A stretch of DNA of 64,000 nucleotides. It comes from Dendrolimus kikuchii. Its lineage: Eukaryota; Arthropoda; Insecta; Lepidoptera; Lasiocampidae. The notes below the pieces were generated by a model. The model was not told the DNA's origin. It worked only from the letters and a program-made list of their open reading frames with translations, and made no database searches. The stretch covers positions 598,001 through 662,000 of the forward strand of contig CM034414.1 of assembly GCA_019925095.2 (NCBI GenBank), written 5' to 3'. The position numbers were made by a program, and so were the translations under genes. Below are positions 12,079 to 22,769 of the stretch, one piece after another (positions within the stretch are counted from its first letter, which is position 1; each line of letters opens with the position of its first letter).

Positions 12079-12821
12079 TCCCTATTAATATTATAAATGC
12101 GAAAGTAACTCTGTCTGTCTGTCTGTCTGTTCCGTTTTCACGTAAAAACTACTGGACCGATTTGGCTGAAACTCAGTATATATATATTTTCGATGCCGAG
12201 AATGAACATAGGATACTTTTTATCCCGGAAAATAGGATAGTTTCCGGGATAAAAGCATATTTGTCTCTCTGTTTGTTATCCTTTTATGGAAAGACTATTG
12301 GACCGATTTGGCTGATACTCGGTACATATGTAATTTGAATACCGAGGGTGGCCAAGGGATACTTTTCATCCCGGATACTGGGATAGATTTTGGGATAGAG
12401 TATTATGTAAAGTTTATCCCGGAAACTAGGACAGGTTTTGTTATTTTGCCCATTTCGTCCACTGGGTCCACTGGGTCCACTGGGTCCACTTTGACCACTG
12501 GGTCTGCTTGGTCAACTGGGTCCACTGGGTCCACTAGGCCAGTTGGGTCCACTTTGTCCACTGGATCCACTGGGTCCAGTTGGTCCACTGGGTCCAGTTG
12601 GTCCACTGGGTCCACGGGGTCCACTTGGTCCACTTGGTCCATGTTATCTATTTTGTCATTTATGTAGTTTACATATAGACGGGGGTAGTATAGTTTGCGA
12701 TATAAAATGAAGTGAATCTTTCGGGGGCAAATACATACAAATTTAATACAATGTAACCTGTACCACTTGCTCTTTAAACAAGAGATACGCACTAGAGGTT
12801 GAACTAGGGGTAAACTCTAGT
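12079..12821 (+). mobile_element. Helitron-like element with GGTCCACTG minisatellite
   Basis: Begins tccctattaatattataaat, contains ctgtctgtctgtctg and ggaccgatttggctga, and ends CTAGT at 12817-12821. Bases 12464-12642 are a 9/12-bp array of (t)ggtccact(g). An inverted copy lies at 39374-40191. The 3' hairpin is deleted here. Confidence 0.75.
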
Positions 12822-13084
12822 TTATCATATATATGGTAAAGGACTTCCGACAAATTTCTTTTCTGCGAATCGAATGAATGAATGAAAAATTATTCATTCA
12901 TTTATTGGATGAAATATAATCATGCATTATCCCTTTTAAGGTATAAGCATGACATGTAATTCATCAAATAGTTCAATGAATTTATTTGTTTATAATTAAT
13001 TGAAATTAATATTGTTCTGTTATTTGTTTACAATTTTAATTATATTTATTAATTTCATTCCTATAAAGTCGTAGATTTAACTAA

Positions 13085-13245
13085 TTATATTACGAGTGTT
13101 GGAAGTGGTGGGTGGAAGTGATAAATAGCATCACGTAAGAAGTAGCTTCGGTGAACCTGCAGCCCACCTCTCGACACCCCTTAGCCACTCACACCCACGT
13201 TGCCCCTGTCTTTATGGCATTTTTTGGGGCCCATGCAGGAAGTGG
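13085..13245 (+). repeat. GC-rich LINE-type fragment, short copy
   Basis: ggtggaagtgataaatagc, cttcggtgaacctgcagccc, cccttagccactcacaccc; shared with 52455-52565. Confidence 0.55.
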
Positions 13246-13261
13246 CCAGTTACAAATTTTT

Positions 13262-13580
13262 GTTTTTTTTTTATTGCTCAAACACAGCAGACAGGCTGAC
13301 GCCCCAACTGTGATGGAAAGTGGTTACCGTCGCCAATGGACATTAGCAATACCAGAGGTGCTGCTAATGTGCTGCCGGCCTTGAAGGAGAAACTGAAAAC
13401 TGGCCCCTGATGCTGGAACACAACTCAAAGTTGTTATGGCGGCCTACTCTAGACCAGGGGTGGTAGCCAACCAGGCGGGTAAATACCCCACCACCTGGCT
13501 GTGGGTTGTTTTATCGTCTCTTACGACAGGCCGCCCTAAAGCAGGAAATTGTATTCTTTCTCCGTTCCTGCACGGAGAAA
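13262..13580 (-). repeat. Family C repeat, copy 4 (diverged)
   Basis: Full-length but more diverged (gtgatggaaagtggttaccg, gctgctaatgtgctgc); ends cctgcacgg. Confidence 0.7.
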
Positions 13581-14027
13581 AACTTGTGAAACATACGTAA
13601 ATATTATTGTTGAGAATCATATAATAAATTCAGATTTATCGTAAGTAACTTCTCTCAAGTTACATCTTCAAAAACATGGAGATGCGCGAGCGAGATCTTG
13701 AACTCCATTTAAGTAGCCCAATTTAATTCTTATAAGTGATCCGAGATAGCAATATCATGAAAGAAGAATACAGGAAATAACAATCTCCATATAAAAATGT
13801 AAAACCCACAACGCTCCTAAATCTTATATACTGTTTCCAAGCGTTTACTTCACTTTTGACGTTTGCACGTCTATCAAGTTACATATTTCTTGAGAGTAAA
13901 GCCCACATGAAACAAGTGACTTAATTGTCATATGTTATTATTGTGGGTGACGTAATAGTGATGTTCTGTGAGTCATGTAACGCACGAACTATTAAACCAT
14001 CGGCACTATGCATATTTTATACTACAC

Positions 14028-14493
14028 ACATACATAACTCCACGCCAGTTCCCTTGCGGGGTAGGCACGAACAACAGAGCGCCATTTAGGCTTATTCTTA
14101 CACTTCTCACTTGCTTCTTTGACATTCATAACTCTTGTCATGCACGCTCGTCTGTTCTTAAGGCTCCTGACATCACCTTCTGCTAGTACACGATCAATTT
14201 GATCATGGATGGTGTGTCGTGGCCTACACTTTTGCATTGTATATCTGTTTAGTCATTCTTTCCACATGCCCGAACCACCGGAGCATTCCTTTCCTTACCT
14301 TCACCCCGACACTCTTTCAGACCAACTCTCTTTCTTACTTCGGTATTACAAACGCGGTCCGCGAGCGTCACTCCGCAGATTTTGCGCAGTGCTCGCATCT
14401 CGACCGCGTTTACTCTCCTTTCATGCTCTCTCTTCCATACCCAACTCTCGCTTCCATACGTGAGCGTAGGTACCAGCACCGCGTTGTGTATGG
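14028..14493 (-). mobile_element. RTE-like LINE 3' end, copy B
   Basis: Same family as 5.1 kb: VPTLTYGSESWVWKREHE and LRKICGVTLADRV, then the GDVRSLKNRR block and AYPARELA, with tatgt tail. Frameshifted, and missing about 30 codons near the GRPRHTF motif. Confidence 0.8.
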
Positions 14494-14927
14494 CTTATTT
14501 AATATATGTAAATTACGTATGTTAACTGAAATGTGTGTATATTTAGTACACGATATAGTGTTATTAGCAAAAATGTATTAATAATTTAAATTGATTAAAC
14601 CTTATTTATAAATGAAGTTGATTTTTATAACAAATCGAGTCGGTAATGCATTACGACCGTACTAATCGCCGTTATCGAGGTGTCAAAAGTAAAATAAATG
14701 CTTGGAGAGGGTATAAAGGGTGCTACCAGACTTTCTCCTTTTGCGATTTGATATAGAAAACATCGTTAGACTCGTATACTAAAATATTATATACTAAAAA
14801 TATAAAAAAAAAGGATTTCAAAATCAAACTCATCACAAAATTTAAAATCTAAATTATTTTTACAAATTAATAGGACTCATGTTTCGACTGATTTGGTTTA
14901 AACAGTTCGTTTACTATTAATAATAGA

Positions 14928-15156
14928 CAGTACGAACAAAACTTAATTGCGTCCCTAAAGCTCGTATACGTCATTGCGCAGAACAAGTTCACAGACGGAG
15001 CTGAGACGGCACCTTCGCTCAGCCGCTATCCGTACTCGTATGCTGTCTTTTTCGCACTACACACCGTAAGGTGTAATAAGCGTTGACAATTGGCTGGCCT
15101 TGCGCAAACTCACGGGACTAACTTCACTTGAAGCGCATAAAAGTTTTGTGCGTACT
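14928..15156. mobile_element. TIR MITE copy 1 (CAGTACG family)
   Basis: Starts cagtacgaacaaaacttaa and ends ttaaaa-like aagttttgtgcgtact, an imperfect inverted repeat. Internal sequence resembles the copies at 23.2 and 32.3 kb. Noncoding. Confidence 0.6.
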
Positions 15157-16299
15157 ATAATGTTGGTTGAATGTGTAACGGTGTTTTGATACATCAAAAC
15201 GCACGGGAAGAAAGACTTATAGAGTCGATTAGAAATGCTGTTAATGGGCTATTGCCACTCTTAGTATTCTTCTTCCATGGAAATATGCTACTTCCCTGAT
15301 CTGTCAGCACAGGGCAGAGAACAACCGAGCATATATACCTAGAGGTGATTAAACTAGAACGTGTCGGTAAAACAGCTCACCGACTACTTTAAACTTGTAA
15401 ATCATTCACAGCTACTATACCGACAAATCGAAAAGCAGCAAAGTACAAGGACCGGTCTGCGGTTTCCTTTTAACATAATTTAAAAAAAAAACATTATCTA
15501 TTATTAGCAATTCTTCTATATTAAATACGTTCATTATTTTTAGTTTATAAAATCGGTAGTAATAATTTTTAAAGCAATGGGAACTGTAAAAATAAACCTC
15601 TAAATAAGCCTGGTACCATCAATTAAAAAAGCATGCATGCTATCAATATTTTACTATTTAATATTTTAGGCTTCTACTACTGTGTATGGTCTACATAAAA
15701 CGATGCGTTTCCTTTGCTATTTTTTATTAATTGCGGTGATGTTCTAATATTTTTTTGTAACAACCTAATTTCTCCAAGAACTAAGACGTATCGTTTTTAT
15801 ATCGACTGAAACCACAGAATGTAAGTTATTAGAAATATCCCAACCTTTGCAATAAGAAGAGGAGTTCCTATTTGATAAATCTTACAAATATCCGATCTTA
15901 AAATTAATAATTCTAAAATAATAATTATTAATAAGGGAAATAGGCACGAGTCATAAGTTTTCTTTCCAAGGCACTTATAATAATAAATATAAAACGGGTT
16001 TTATCGCATTATAGACTTCATCTATAACAGTTAATTCCATAAGCAGCATGTAAAAATGAAAAATAAAAAACGTTAGAATCCGTTACATATATTTCATACT
16101 ATAATAGTGTTATTACACTAATCATAAAAAATTGTTAAATTCTTGTACCCCTTTAACTTGTTCTAAAATGTTATACCCCAGTTATTTCTTTTATTAAATA
16201 ACTGTACCCCATTGCATTCTACTAAAATTTCGTACTCCATTTCCAGCCAATATTTTGAACCCCATCGCTCTGTTATAAAAAATAAAGAAATAAACTCAC

Positions 16300-16662
16300 C
16301 GAGTTGTAAAACCTTCATAATTTTGCTTCGGGGTGACATCCTCTTGGGGTCTGAAACTGGAGAAAGTCGGACTCTGGACGGTATACTGCTTCTCTTCCCT
16401 GGATAGCGTGTTCTGACTGTAACCATTGTTCTGACCGTAACCGGGCGACTGCGGGTTCTGACCACCGCTCTGCGGGCTCTGACTAGTCTGGTTCTGGCTG
16501 TAGTTGTGGACTGTGGTCTGACTGAAGGACTGGCCGTGGATCGATTGGTTCAGGGCGGAGATGTTTGAGGATAGATTCGCTGTATTCTGCGTCGCGTTCG
16601 GCGTGTAAGTGCTGTTTGGACTGTACGTGGTGTTCGCGAAACTGCTTGTCGGTGTTTTCATC
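16300..16662 (-). CDS. rhea: Talin exon 20 of window, disordered Asn/Ser/Thr/Gln-rich tail
   Basis: Read in phase 2 it encodes MKTPTSSFANTTYSPNSTYT, an N/S/T/Q-rich stretch (for example SQNQTSQSPQSGGQNPQSPG) and EEKQYTVQSPTFSSFRPQED, ending YEGFTT. No vertebrate counterpart exists; insect talins carry a C-terminal extension after the dimerisation helix. Acceptor tctcttgcag, donor ACTCG/gtgagttta. The frame is confirmed because both candidate last exons continue it. The composition suggests an unstructured, phosphorylatable linker. Confidence 0.85.
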
Positions 16663-16899
16663 CTGCAAGAGACATATGCACTCTTACTTTTAGGATCTCC
16701 TTTTCCGTCAATGCCGGATGATGGGATCAGATATTTTGTAGGGCCGGTGGCCGATGGAACAGACGTGTCCTGGACAGGAGACAGTGTTCCACAACGGTGC
16801 ACCGACAACTTTCCGAAGGTACTCGATAAGAGCTGGATGAGGAAAACCGAATATATTCAAAATCCTTTCCTGATGGAAGGTGTGTGCAGAGCCGACAAA

Positions 16900-19387
16900 T
16901 GAAAATCCCACATACTTCTGGACCAACTCAGATAGTCCGAGATGATGATATCTTGCTGCTTACGCTAGGTGCCGGTAGTTGGCGCCCCCGCTAACTGAGT
17001 CTCTCCCCAGGGACGTCGTATGTGATGTGGTTGGCGCTCTGTTCCCTTCACGGGCTGAGCATATGCCTCCTGCGATGGTTCCGCCAGAAGCGGAGCCCAG
17101 CGCGGATGAAGATCCTGTGCCCATCGTGGACCGGGCAGAGCTGGGGGCGGCCATGCTACGGCTTAAGGCCAAGAACACCGCCCCTGGCCTCGACGGTATA
17201 CCAGGGCGTGCGTGGGTTCTGTCCTACGACGCCCTGGAGCCCCGACTGATAAGGCTTTTCGGCGCATGTTTGGAGCAGGGCCAGTTCCCGCAACGGTGGA
17301 AGACCGGAAAACTGGTCCTGCTGCGTAAGGAGGGGCGCCCTGCGGACTCACCGTCCGCCTACCGGCCCATTGTGTTGCTGGACGAGGTCGGAAAGCTCTT
17401 TGAGCGTATCATCGTAGACCGCCTCGTCCAGCACCTATCGACGACGGGGCCGGATCTGGCGGACAACCAGTTCGGTTTCCGCACGGGGCGCTCCACAATC
17501 GACGCGGTCATGCGCCTAAGAGGCCTGGCGGAGGACGCAGTCTCCCAGGGCGAGGTCCTGTTGGCGGTGTCCTTAGACATCGCCAATGCCTTCAACTCCT
17601 TGCCCTGGCCGTGCATCATGGAGGCACTCCGGTACTTCCGGGTGCCGTCCTACCTCCGCCGAATAGTCGGGGCATATCTGTATGAAAAAGCCGTCATCTA
17701 CCCGGTCCACGAGGGCTGGAATCGGCAAGCCATGGTGTGCGGTGTTCCATAGGGGTCGGTTCTTGGTCCCCTCCTGTGGAACATCGCATACGACTGGATT
17801 TTGAGGTGTCGAGTCCTCCCGGGCGTCAACGTCGTATGTTACGCAGACGACACGTTGATCGCCGCGCGCGGGAGGACCCATCGGCAGGCGTGCCTTCGAG
17901 GCACGGCTGGGGTGTCGTCTATCGTAGGCAGGATCCGGCGTCTTGGACTGGAGGTGGCGTTGCAGAAGACCGAGGCCGTGATGTTTCACGGTCCTCGTAA
18001 TCGTCCACCTCCAGACACCGGAATCATAGTAGGAGGCATCCGCATCGGCATCGGGGGGACCATGAAATACCTAGGATTGGTCCTCGATAGTCGGTGGGAT
18101 TTTTCGGCACATTTTCGGCAGCTGCTCCCCAGACTCAAGGGGGCAGCGGGTGCGCTGTCGCGCTTGCTCCCCAACATCGGGGGGCCGAACGCCACGTGCC
18201 GAAAACTCTTCGAAGGCATCGTACGGTCGATGGCCCTCTACGGGGCCCCTGTATGGGCGGACCGACTGACGGCCCGAAACGCTGCGCTGCTTCGCCAGGC
18301 GCAGCGTGTATTGGCCGTCAGGGCAATAAGAGGATACCGTACGGTGTCCTTCGAAGCGGCCTCGCTACTCGCCGGATCCCTCCCATGGGACCTGGAAGCC
18401 AGGGTCCTGGCGTCACTATATACGTGGCGCAAAGAGGCCCTGGCCAGGGGCTCCAGACCCGCGCCTCGCGAGATCGAGGTGTGCCGGTCGGAGCTCCGCC
18501 AGGTAGCCGTAGGAGTCTGGGAGGAACGCCTTAGACACCCCAGCGCGGGCCCCGCTACCATCGAGGCGGTGAGGCCCGTCCTGCAAGATTGGATAGGACG
18601 TCGTCACGGCACCCTGACGTTCAGGCTGACACAGGTCCTCACGGGGCACGGTTGCTTCGGGAGGTACCTGTGTCGCCTCGGCCGCGAGCCCACGTCAGGG
18701 TGCCACCATTGTGACACGGGCGACGAGGACACGGCGCTGCACACACTCCAGGAGTGTCCAGCCTGGACCGAGCAGCGCCGGGAACTCATCGCCCACACCG
18801 GATCTGACACCTCGCTCCCGGCCGTGGTACGCACCATGGTCGGGAGCCGCACCGGATGGGATGCCGTCTCCTCCTTCTGCGAGCACGTTATGTTGGCGAA
18901 GGAGGAGGCGGAGCGGGAGCGTGAGCGTACATCCTTGCTCCGCTCCCGCCAAAGGAGGACGCGCCGACGCCGGAGGGCGGACTTTGATCTTCGGCCACCG
19001 TAAGCGGGCGGCGCGGGTGGGGCCCCTTGGGGTATAGGGGTTCTCACTCACCCGCACATGCCGTCGAGATGAGAGCGCGAGTGTTCCGCGCGCGCTTATC
19101 TCTCCTCCCGTGGGGCGCGTTACAAACCGCCCCACGCCGGATTTGACCATGACGTCGCCGGGGGGGTAGTCCCCCGGCATTTGAAGAGGCCCAGTGAGGG
19201 GGGCCCACGCCTGCCAGGGCATGCGGAGACGGGAAGCCCAATTCCCCGTAGCCCTGGCATAAGGCGCAGGACGGAACACCCAGGGGTTTTAGTGGGTATC
19301 CCTAACTGGGGAGTGGCAATAGCGTGGCACCGGTTCTGACCGGGCACGCTAGTGCCACCCCCGATCTGGCGAATCCCACACACTCAC
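16900..19387 (+). mobile_element. R1-clade non-LTR retrotransposon, 5'-truncated, one nonsense codon
   Basis: The RT frame runs 16979-19003, read through one TAG at 17750. It shows NTAPGLDGIPGRAW, YRPIVLLDEVGKLFERII, QFGFRTGRSTIDAV, AVSLDIANAFNSLPW, GVP-stop-GSVLGPLLWN and the catalytic YADDTL. A C-terminal CHHC-type zinc motif follows (GCHHCDTGDEDTALHTLQEC). The TAG replaces the Gln of the invariant GVPQGSVLGP, a single C-to-T-type change. ORF1 and the endonuclease are missing. The 3' UTR (19004-19380) is GC-rich and ends next to cacacactcacacag. Codon usage is strongly GC-biased, which yields many spurious frames. It lies antisense in the talin intron between exons 19 and 20; the 5' limit is approximate. 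Confidence 0.9.
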
Positions 19388-19418
19388 ACAGGTCGCGAAC
19401 ATCCCCCCGCTGGCGTAC

Positions 19419-19553
19419 CCCTGGAGCTGGACGTCCGTGTCGGTGTCGTCGCCGGAGGTGTCCCCGGCGCGCAGCTTGTACTTGGCCTGCCGAATCGCCG
19501 TTAGCCGCCCGCGCGCCTCCTCCAGCTCCTTCTCTATGCGCAGCACCTCCGAT
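19419..19553 (-). CDS. rhea: Talin exon 19 of window (dimerisation helix)
   Basis: Encodes SEVLRIEKELEEARGRLTAI, RQAKYKLRAGDTSGDDTDTD and VQLQ. The first part is the C-terminal antiparallel dimerisation helix required for actin binding. Acceptor gtttcag; phase 2 in. Two donors are possible. GG/gtacgc at 19418 keeps frame with the next exon and is used here. TGT/gtgagt at 19387 is closer to consensus but would read the next exon in another frame, stopping at 16483. An R1-clade LINE ends at the second donor. Confidence 0.85.
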
Positions 19554-19589
19554 CTGAAACAACCAACGTGTCATTATCTATGCTATTTT

Positions 19590-19790
19590 TATGTTTGCAG
19601 GCAGGCAAACTGACAGACAGACCACCCGATGTCAAGTGGTTACCTTCGTCTGTGGACATTTGCAACACCAGAGGTATTGCCGATGTGCTGCAAGGAGAGA
19701 GAACTAGAACCTGGCCACTAATATCGGAATATAACTCTAAACAAAGGTTGCTAATCCTCCAGACGGGCCAAGGTCCTACCTAGCGGCATT
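19590..19790 (-). repeat. Family C-like diverged repeat
   Basis: Contains cccgatgtcaagtggttacc, gtggacatttgcaacacc and aggtattgccgatgtgctgc: same layout, different subfamily. Starts about 35 bases upstream of talin exon 19. Confidence 0.5.
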
Positions 19791-19859
19791 CTACCGGTCT
19801 CTTATTCATTAGTCTTCATACGAAAAGTACTAAATGGCTTAAAGTGAAACTGAACACAG

Positions 19860-20103
19860 AGCCGGCTTATAAGAGTTTGTTTGTTTGTTTGCTCGAACGT
19901 GCTAATCTCAGGAACTACTGGTCTGATTTGAAAAATTATTTCAGTGTTACATAGCCCATTTATCGAGGAAGGCTATAGGCTATATATCATTACGCTAAGA
20001 CCAATAGGAGCGGAGCACCAATGAAGAACGTTTCTAAATCGGGGGGGATTTAGAAACAATTGAAAGCAAATTCCACGTGGACGTCGTCGCGGGCACAGCT
20101 AGT
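19860..20103 (+). mobile_element. Short Helitron-like element
   Basis: Contains gtttgtttgtttgctcg, ggaactactggtctgattt, the end gtggacgtcgtcgcgggc, and CTAGT at 20099-20103. Start approximate. Confidence 0.55.
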
Positions 20104-20224
20104 AAGGATATAAGCTAGTTCTCTAACAAAGGGTTATCAGGACATAGGATATTTTAAGTTTCGATAAATGATAGCGTTCCCGTGAGATAGATAAGGTTTC
20201 CAACAGCAGTGGCCGGGACGTTAC

Positions 20225-20403
20225 CTGGCGTCGATCTCCTGCGCGATCCCGCCGACCATCCGCCTGTTGAGCACGAGGCTCCTCTCCTCCTCGCAGTGGA
20301 TGGCGTCGCGCGCCGACCTCACCAGGTTGTCGGTGGAGCGGATCACCTCCGCGCCGGCCGCCTGCAGCCTGCGGGTCGACTCCGACGACGGGTCGGCCTT
20401 CAC
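20225..20403 (-). CDS. rhea: Talin exon 18 of window (end of R13, dimerisation helix start)
   Basis: Encodes VKADPSSESTRRLQAAGAEV, IRSTDNLVRSARDAIHCEEE and RRMVGGIAQEIDA. It matches the vertebrate KRLQAAGNAVKRASDNLVKAA and MVGGIAQIIAAQ blocks. Acceptor gacgatgcag after a (TG)n tract, donor GCCAG/gtaacg. Phase 0 in, phase 2 out. Confidence 0.97.
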
Positions 20404-20484
20404 CTGCATCGTCACACACACACACACACTGCAGTCAGCGTCAAGGACAAGACACTTTTCATCAATTGTAGTTATTAAACTCTC

Positions 20485-20570
20485 CGTTATTTATTATGTT
20501 CTGGGTGTCTGGGACCAACCCTGGAGTTATCCGAAGTGTTTTTCTCACCCGAATAGTAAGTGAGAAGTGC
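20485..20570 (+). mobile_element. tRNA-derived SINE 2, body fragment
   Basis: Only the ctccgttatttattatg and ctgggtgtctgggacc part of the family, diverged. Lies between talin exons 17 and 18. Confidence 0.5.
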
Positions 20571-20705
20571 ATGCATAATTAGGCGTATCAGCTATAACAT
20601 CACATTGACTAACCACGTTAATATCAAATTATAAAACTTACATACTAACACGATTATATAATTAAACGCAACATTTGGTCCTTCGAGCCGGATCCGGCAA
20701 CTCAC

Positions 20706-20915
20706 CTTGCAAGCGACCAGCAGCTGGGCGGTGGACGAGGCCACCTGCCTGGCGCTGGAGATGAGCCGCTCCTCGGAGCCGGCGCCCTGCACGAGCGCGT
20801 TCGCCGCCTCCACCAGCGAGTGGGCCGCGGCGGCCACCAGCCGGGCGGCGCTGATCAGGCCCTCGCTCCATTGCCCGTCGTCGGAGGACGACGTAGGGCG
20901 GCGGGCCACCTTGCC
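20706..20915 (-). CDS. rhea: Talin exon 17 of window (70 codons, I/LWEQ core)
   Basis: Encodes GKVARRPTSSSDDGQWSEGL, ISAARLVAAAAHSLVEAANA and LISSARQVASSTAQLLVACK. These are the diagnostic I/LWEQ blocks that contact F-actin. Acceptor tatctcgtaaag, donor AAG/gtgagttg, phase 0. The RRPTSSSDD insertion replaces the neutral vertebrate linker before DDGQWS. Confidence 0.98.
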
Positions 20916-21472
20916 CTTTACGAGATACGAAACATCATCAAATTAAACATAATATGTTTTACACAACTAATAATTCCTTTCGATGTACCATCCCTACGAT
21001 GATGATCATGATATGCCATCTATACGAACTAAGCGCTTTGCGTCCACCTTCTTCATGCGCACCGCATAAGAGTGGAACCGATTGTCGGGGTCTGCCTTCC
21101 CCGATACTTACAACCTAGGTGTCCTCAAGCCCCGTGTGAATAGGTTCTTTTTAAGTAAGCGTATTCCATCTTAGACCATATCTCCGCTCCACATCGGACG
21201 AGATAATAATAAAATTCGAAACCATACTACTACAAAAAAAACCCCTGCGTATTAGATTAATTTTAATAGCGCGCGACAGTGTACGAATCGTGTAAGCGGA
21301 ACAGAGCTAACAATGCATAGCAAGTAACACTGCCATTTCCGCTTGCGAATAGGTCTGCACATTTCTACGGCAATGAAAACTACCGATCGGAATTATATGT
21401 CGTGTAAAACACACTAGAGGTTTTTTTAATTTCAATATATCGCATTAGGGCGTTTCAAAGAGTGAGTCATAC

Positions 21473-21592
21473 CTGATCGATGAGCTCTCTTTGCGCCGCA
21501 GACGCCGCTCTGACCAGCGCCGAAGTGGCAGTTATTATGGACTTGGCAGCTTCCAATATCATCTCGTCGAAGTTCAGGCTCTCGTCCGCCTC
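21473..21592 (-). CDS. rhea: Talin exon 16 of window (40 codons, R13)
   Basis: Encodes EADESLNFDEMILEAAKSII and then TATSALVRAASAAQRELIDQ, almost identical to vertebrate EADESLNFEEQILEAAKSIA. Acceptor cccccttttag, donor CAG/gtatgac, phase 0 at both ends. Confidence 0.98.
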
Positions 21593-21619
21593 CTAAAAGG
21601 GGGAAAAAATAAATTATCA

Positions 21620-21705
21620 GTTGTTTTTTATTGCGAATCTGGCAAACAGGCAGACGGCCCAGCTCATGCATGAAAAGTTGTTACCGTCGCCAATTTTTTT
21701 TTTAA
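21620..21705 (-). repeat. Family C fragment
   Basis: Only the poly(A) end and ggcaaacaggcagacggccc; 30 bases upstream of talin exon 16. Confidence 0.5.
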
Positions 21706-22394
21706 TTCAAAATAAGTTACACTGGAGATCATCGGTTTTTTTAAATTACTTTTAATAAGTCTCTTCCATCGGATGGACACGGGTTATCCGAGCTTATTTT
21801 ACTTTTTTAGATTTTTACATATCTCTTTTTTATATTCTATTCTTATATTTATCTTTTTCTTTTATTTCCGTTTATTTTTATTTTCACTTTTTTCTTTCTT
21901 TCTTTTTTATTCTTTGTTACAGCTTGTTACTATTATATTGAGTCCTTATTTCCTATTACGCCTTTCTTTCTTATGAACCTAGTTTTACGATTTCGCTTAT
22001 CCTCTCTATTGCTACATATTTTTGCTATTTCTATCATTTATTATGCTTTACTTAACTGATGTTTTAATTCGATGGGCCTTACTTATAGTCGTTTCTTAAA
22101 TTTATAGAAACTGCTCTGCAACTGATTAGTGAAAATCTTACCCATGAACTCATCTTTAGTCAAATATTTTGGGTACAATCTACGTTAATCATTTCAATTT
22201 CGCTTCTCTGTGCTCCTCTTAGGTAAACAGCAGGTAATACACGTTTATAAGTGAAAAAAAAAGATATTCATTGATTAGGGTCTCATTCTGATTCTCTTAC
22301 TTAAGAGATGCCTAATCGTTTCTTAACGAGATTATTATAAGTAAGGCCGTATTTGTTTTACATTTCTAATATATTTGAGATCACTGTTCGAAAG

Positions 22395-22673
22395 CCATAC
22401 ACAAAAGTTACAATTTAATTTTACTTCCTATTGTATGTAGACCGCTTCGCAACGTGTCATTGCTGTTAAGGAGAAGAAGCGGCAACAAACTCCCCAGCAA
22501 CACGTCTAGCTAAAAATTGTTTTTCTTCTTAATTATCTAGCTAAAACTTTTTTCCAAGAACTAATGGAGTTGTAGTAAACAGTGCATACTCGGTAAGACA
22601 GAGACACAATAAAAAGAAAGAAAAACATTATTAACGTTATAATAATGACAAGACGTCCTAAAAATTTATACTG

Positions 22674-22676
<3 letters not shown>
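22395..22676 (+). repeat. Repeat family E (CCGCTTC..GAAGCGG), copy 1
   Basis: Shared blocks: tttacttcctattgtatgta, gaccgcttcgcaacgtg, gaagaagcggcaacaaactc, cagcaacacgtctagct and attaacgttataataatgac. It runs into a long (TA)n tract. Confidence 0.65.

Positions 22677-22766
<90 letters not shown>
22675..22766. repeat. (TA)n microsatellite
   Basis: About 45 uninterrupted TA units following repeat family E copy 1. The frames full of Tyr-Ile here are artefacts. Confidence 0.98.

Positions 22767-22769
<3 letters not shown>

Larger units (their letters stand above)
13590..16299. other. Intron DNA around LINE copy B and MITE copy 1
   Basis: Apart from those two elements I see only AT-rich noncoding sequence; 15170-16299 has no repeat or frame worth naming. 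Confidence 0.4.
20916..22394. other. Introns flanking talin exon 16
   Basis: Mostly AT-rich; 21770-21960 is a T-rich stretch. Nothing else recognised besides the listed family C fragment. Confidence 0.4.

Noticed and set aside
12308..12792. Frames of Ser-Thr-Gly or Val-Asp-Pro repeats (also 39526-39742)
   Set aside because: They are translations of the GGTCCACT minisatellite inside Helitrons; repeat numbers differ between copies and both strands are open.
16483..16668. Alternative reading of talin exon 20 (DENTDKQF...) as the main frame
   Set aside because: It stops inside the exon, while the phase-2 reading continues into two possible last exons; kept only as a possible isoform.
17986..19574. 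Many long frames on both strands in the R1 element and its 3' UTR
   Set aside because: High GC content removes stop codons; only the plus-strand frame shows RT motifs.
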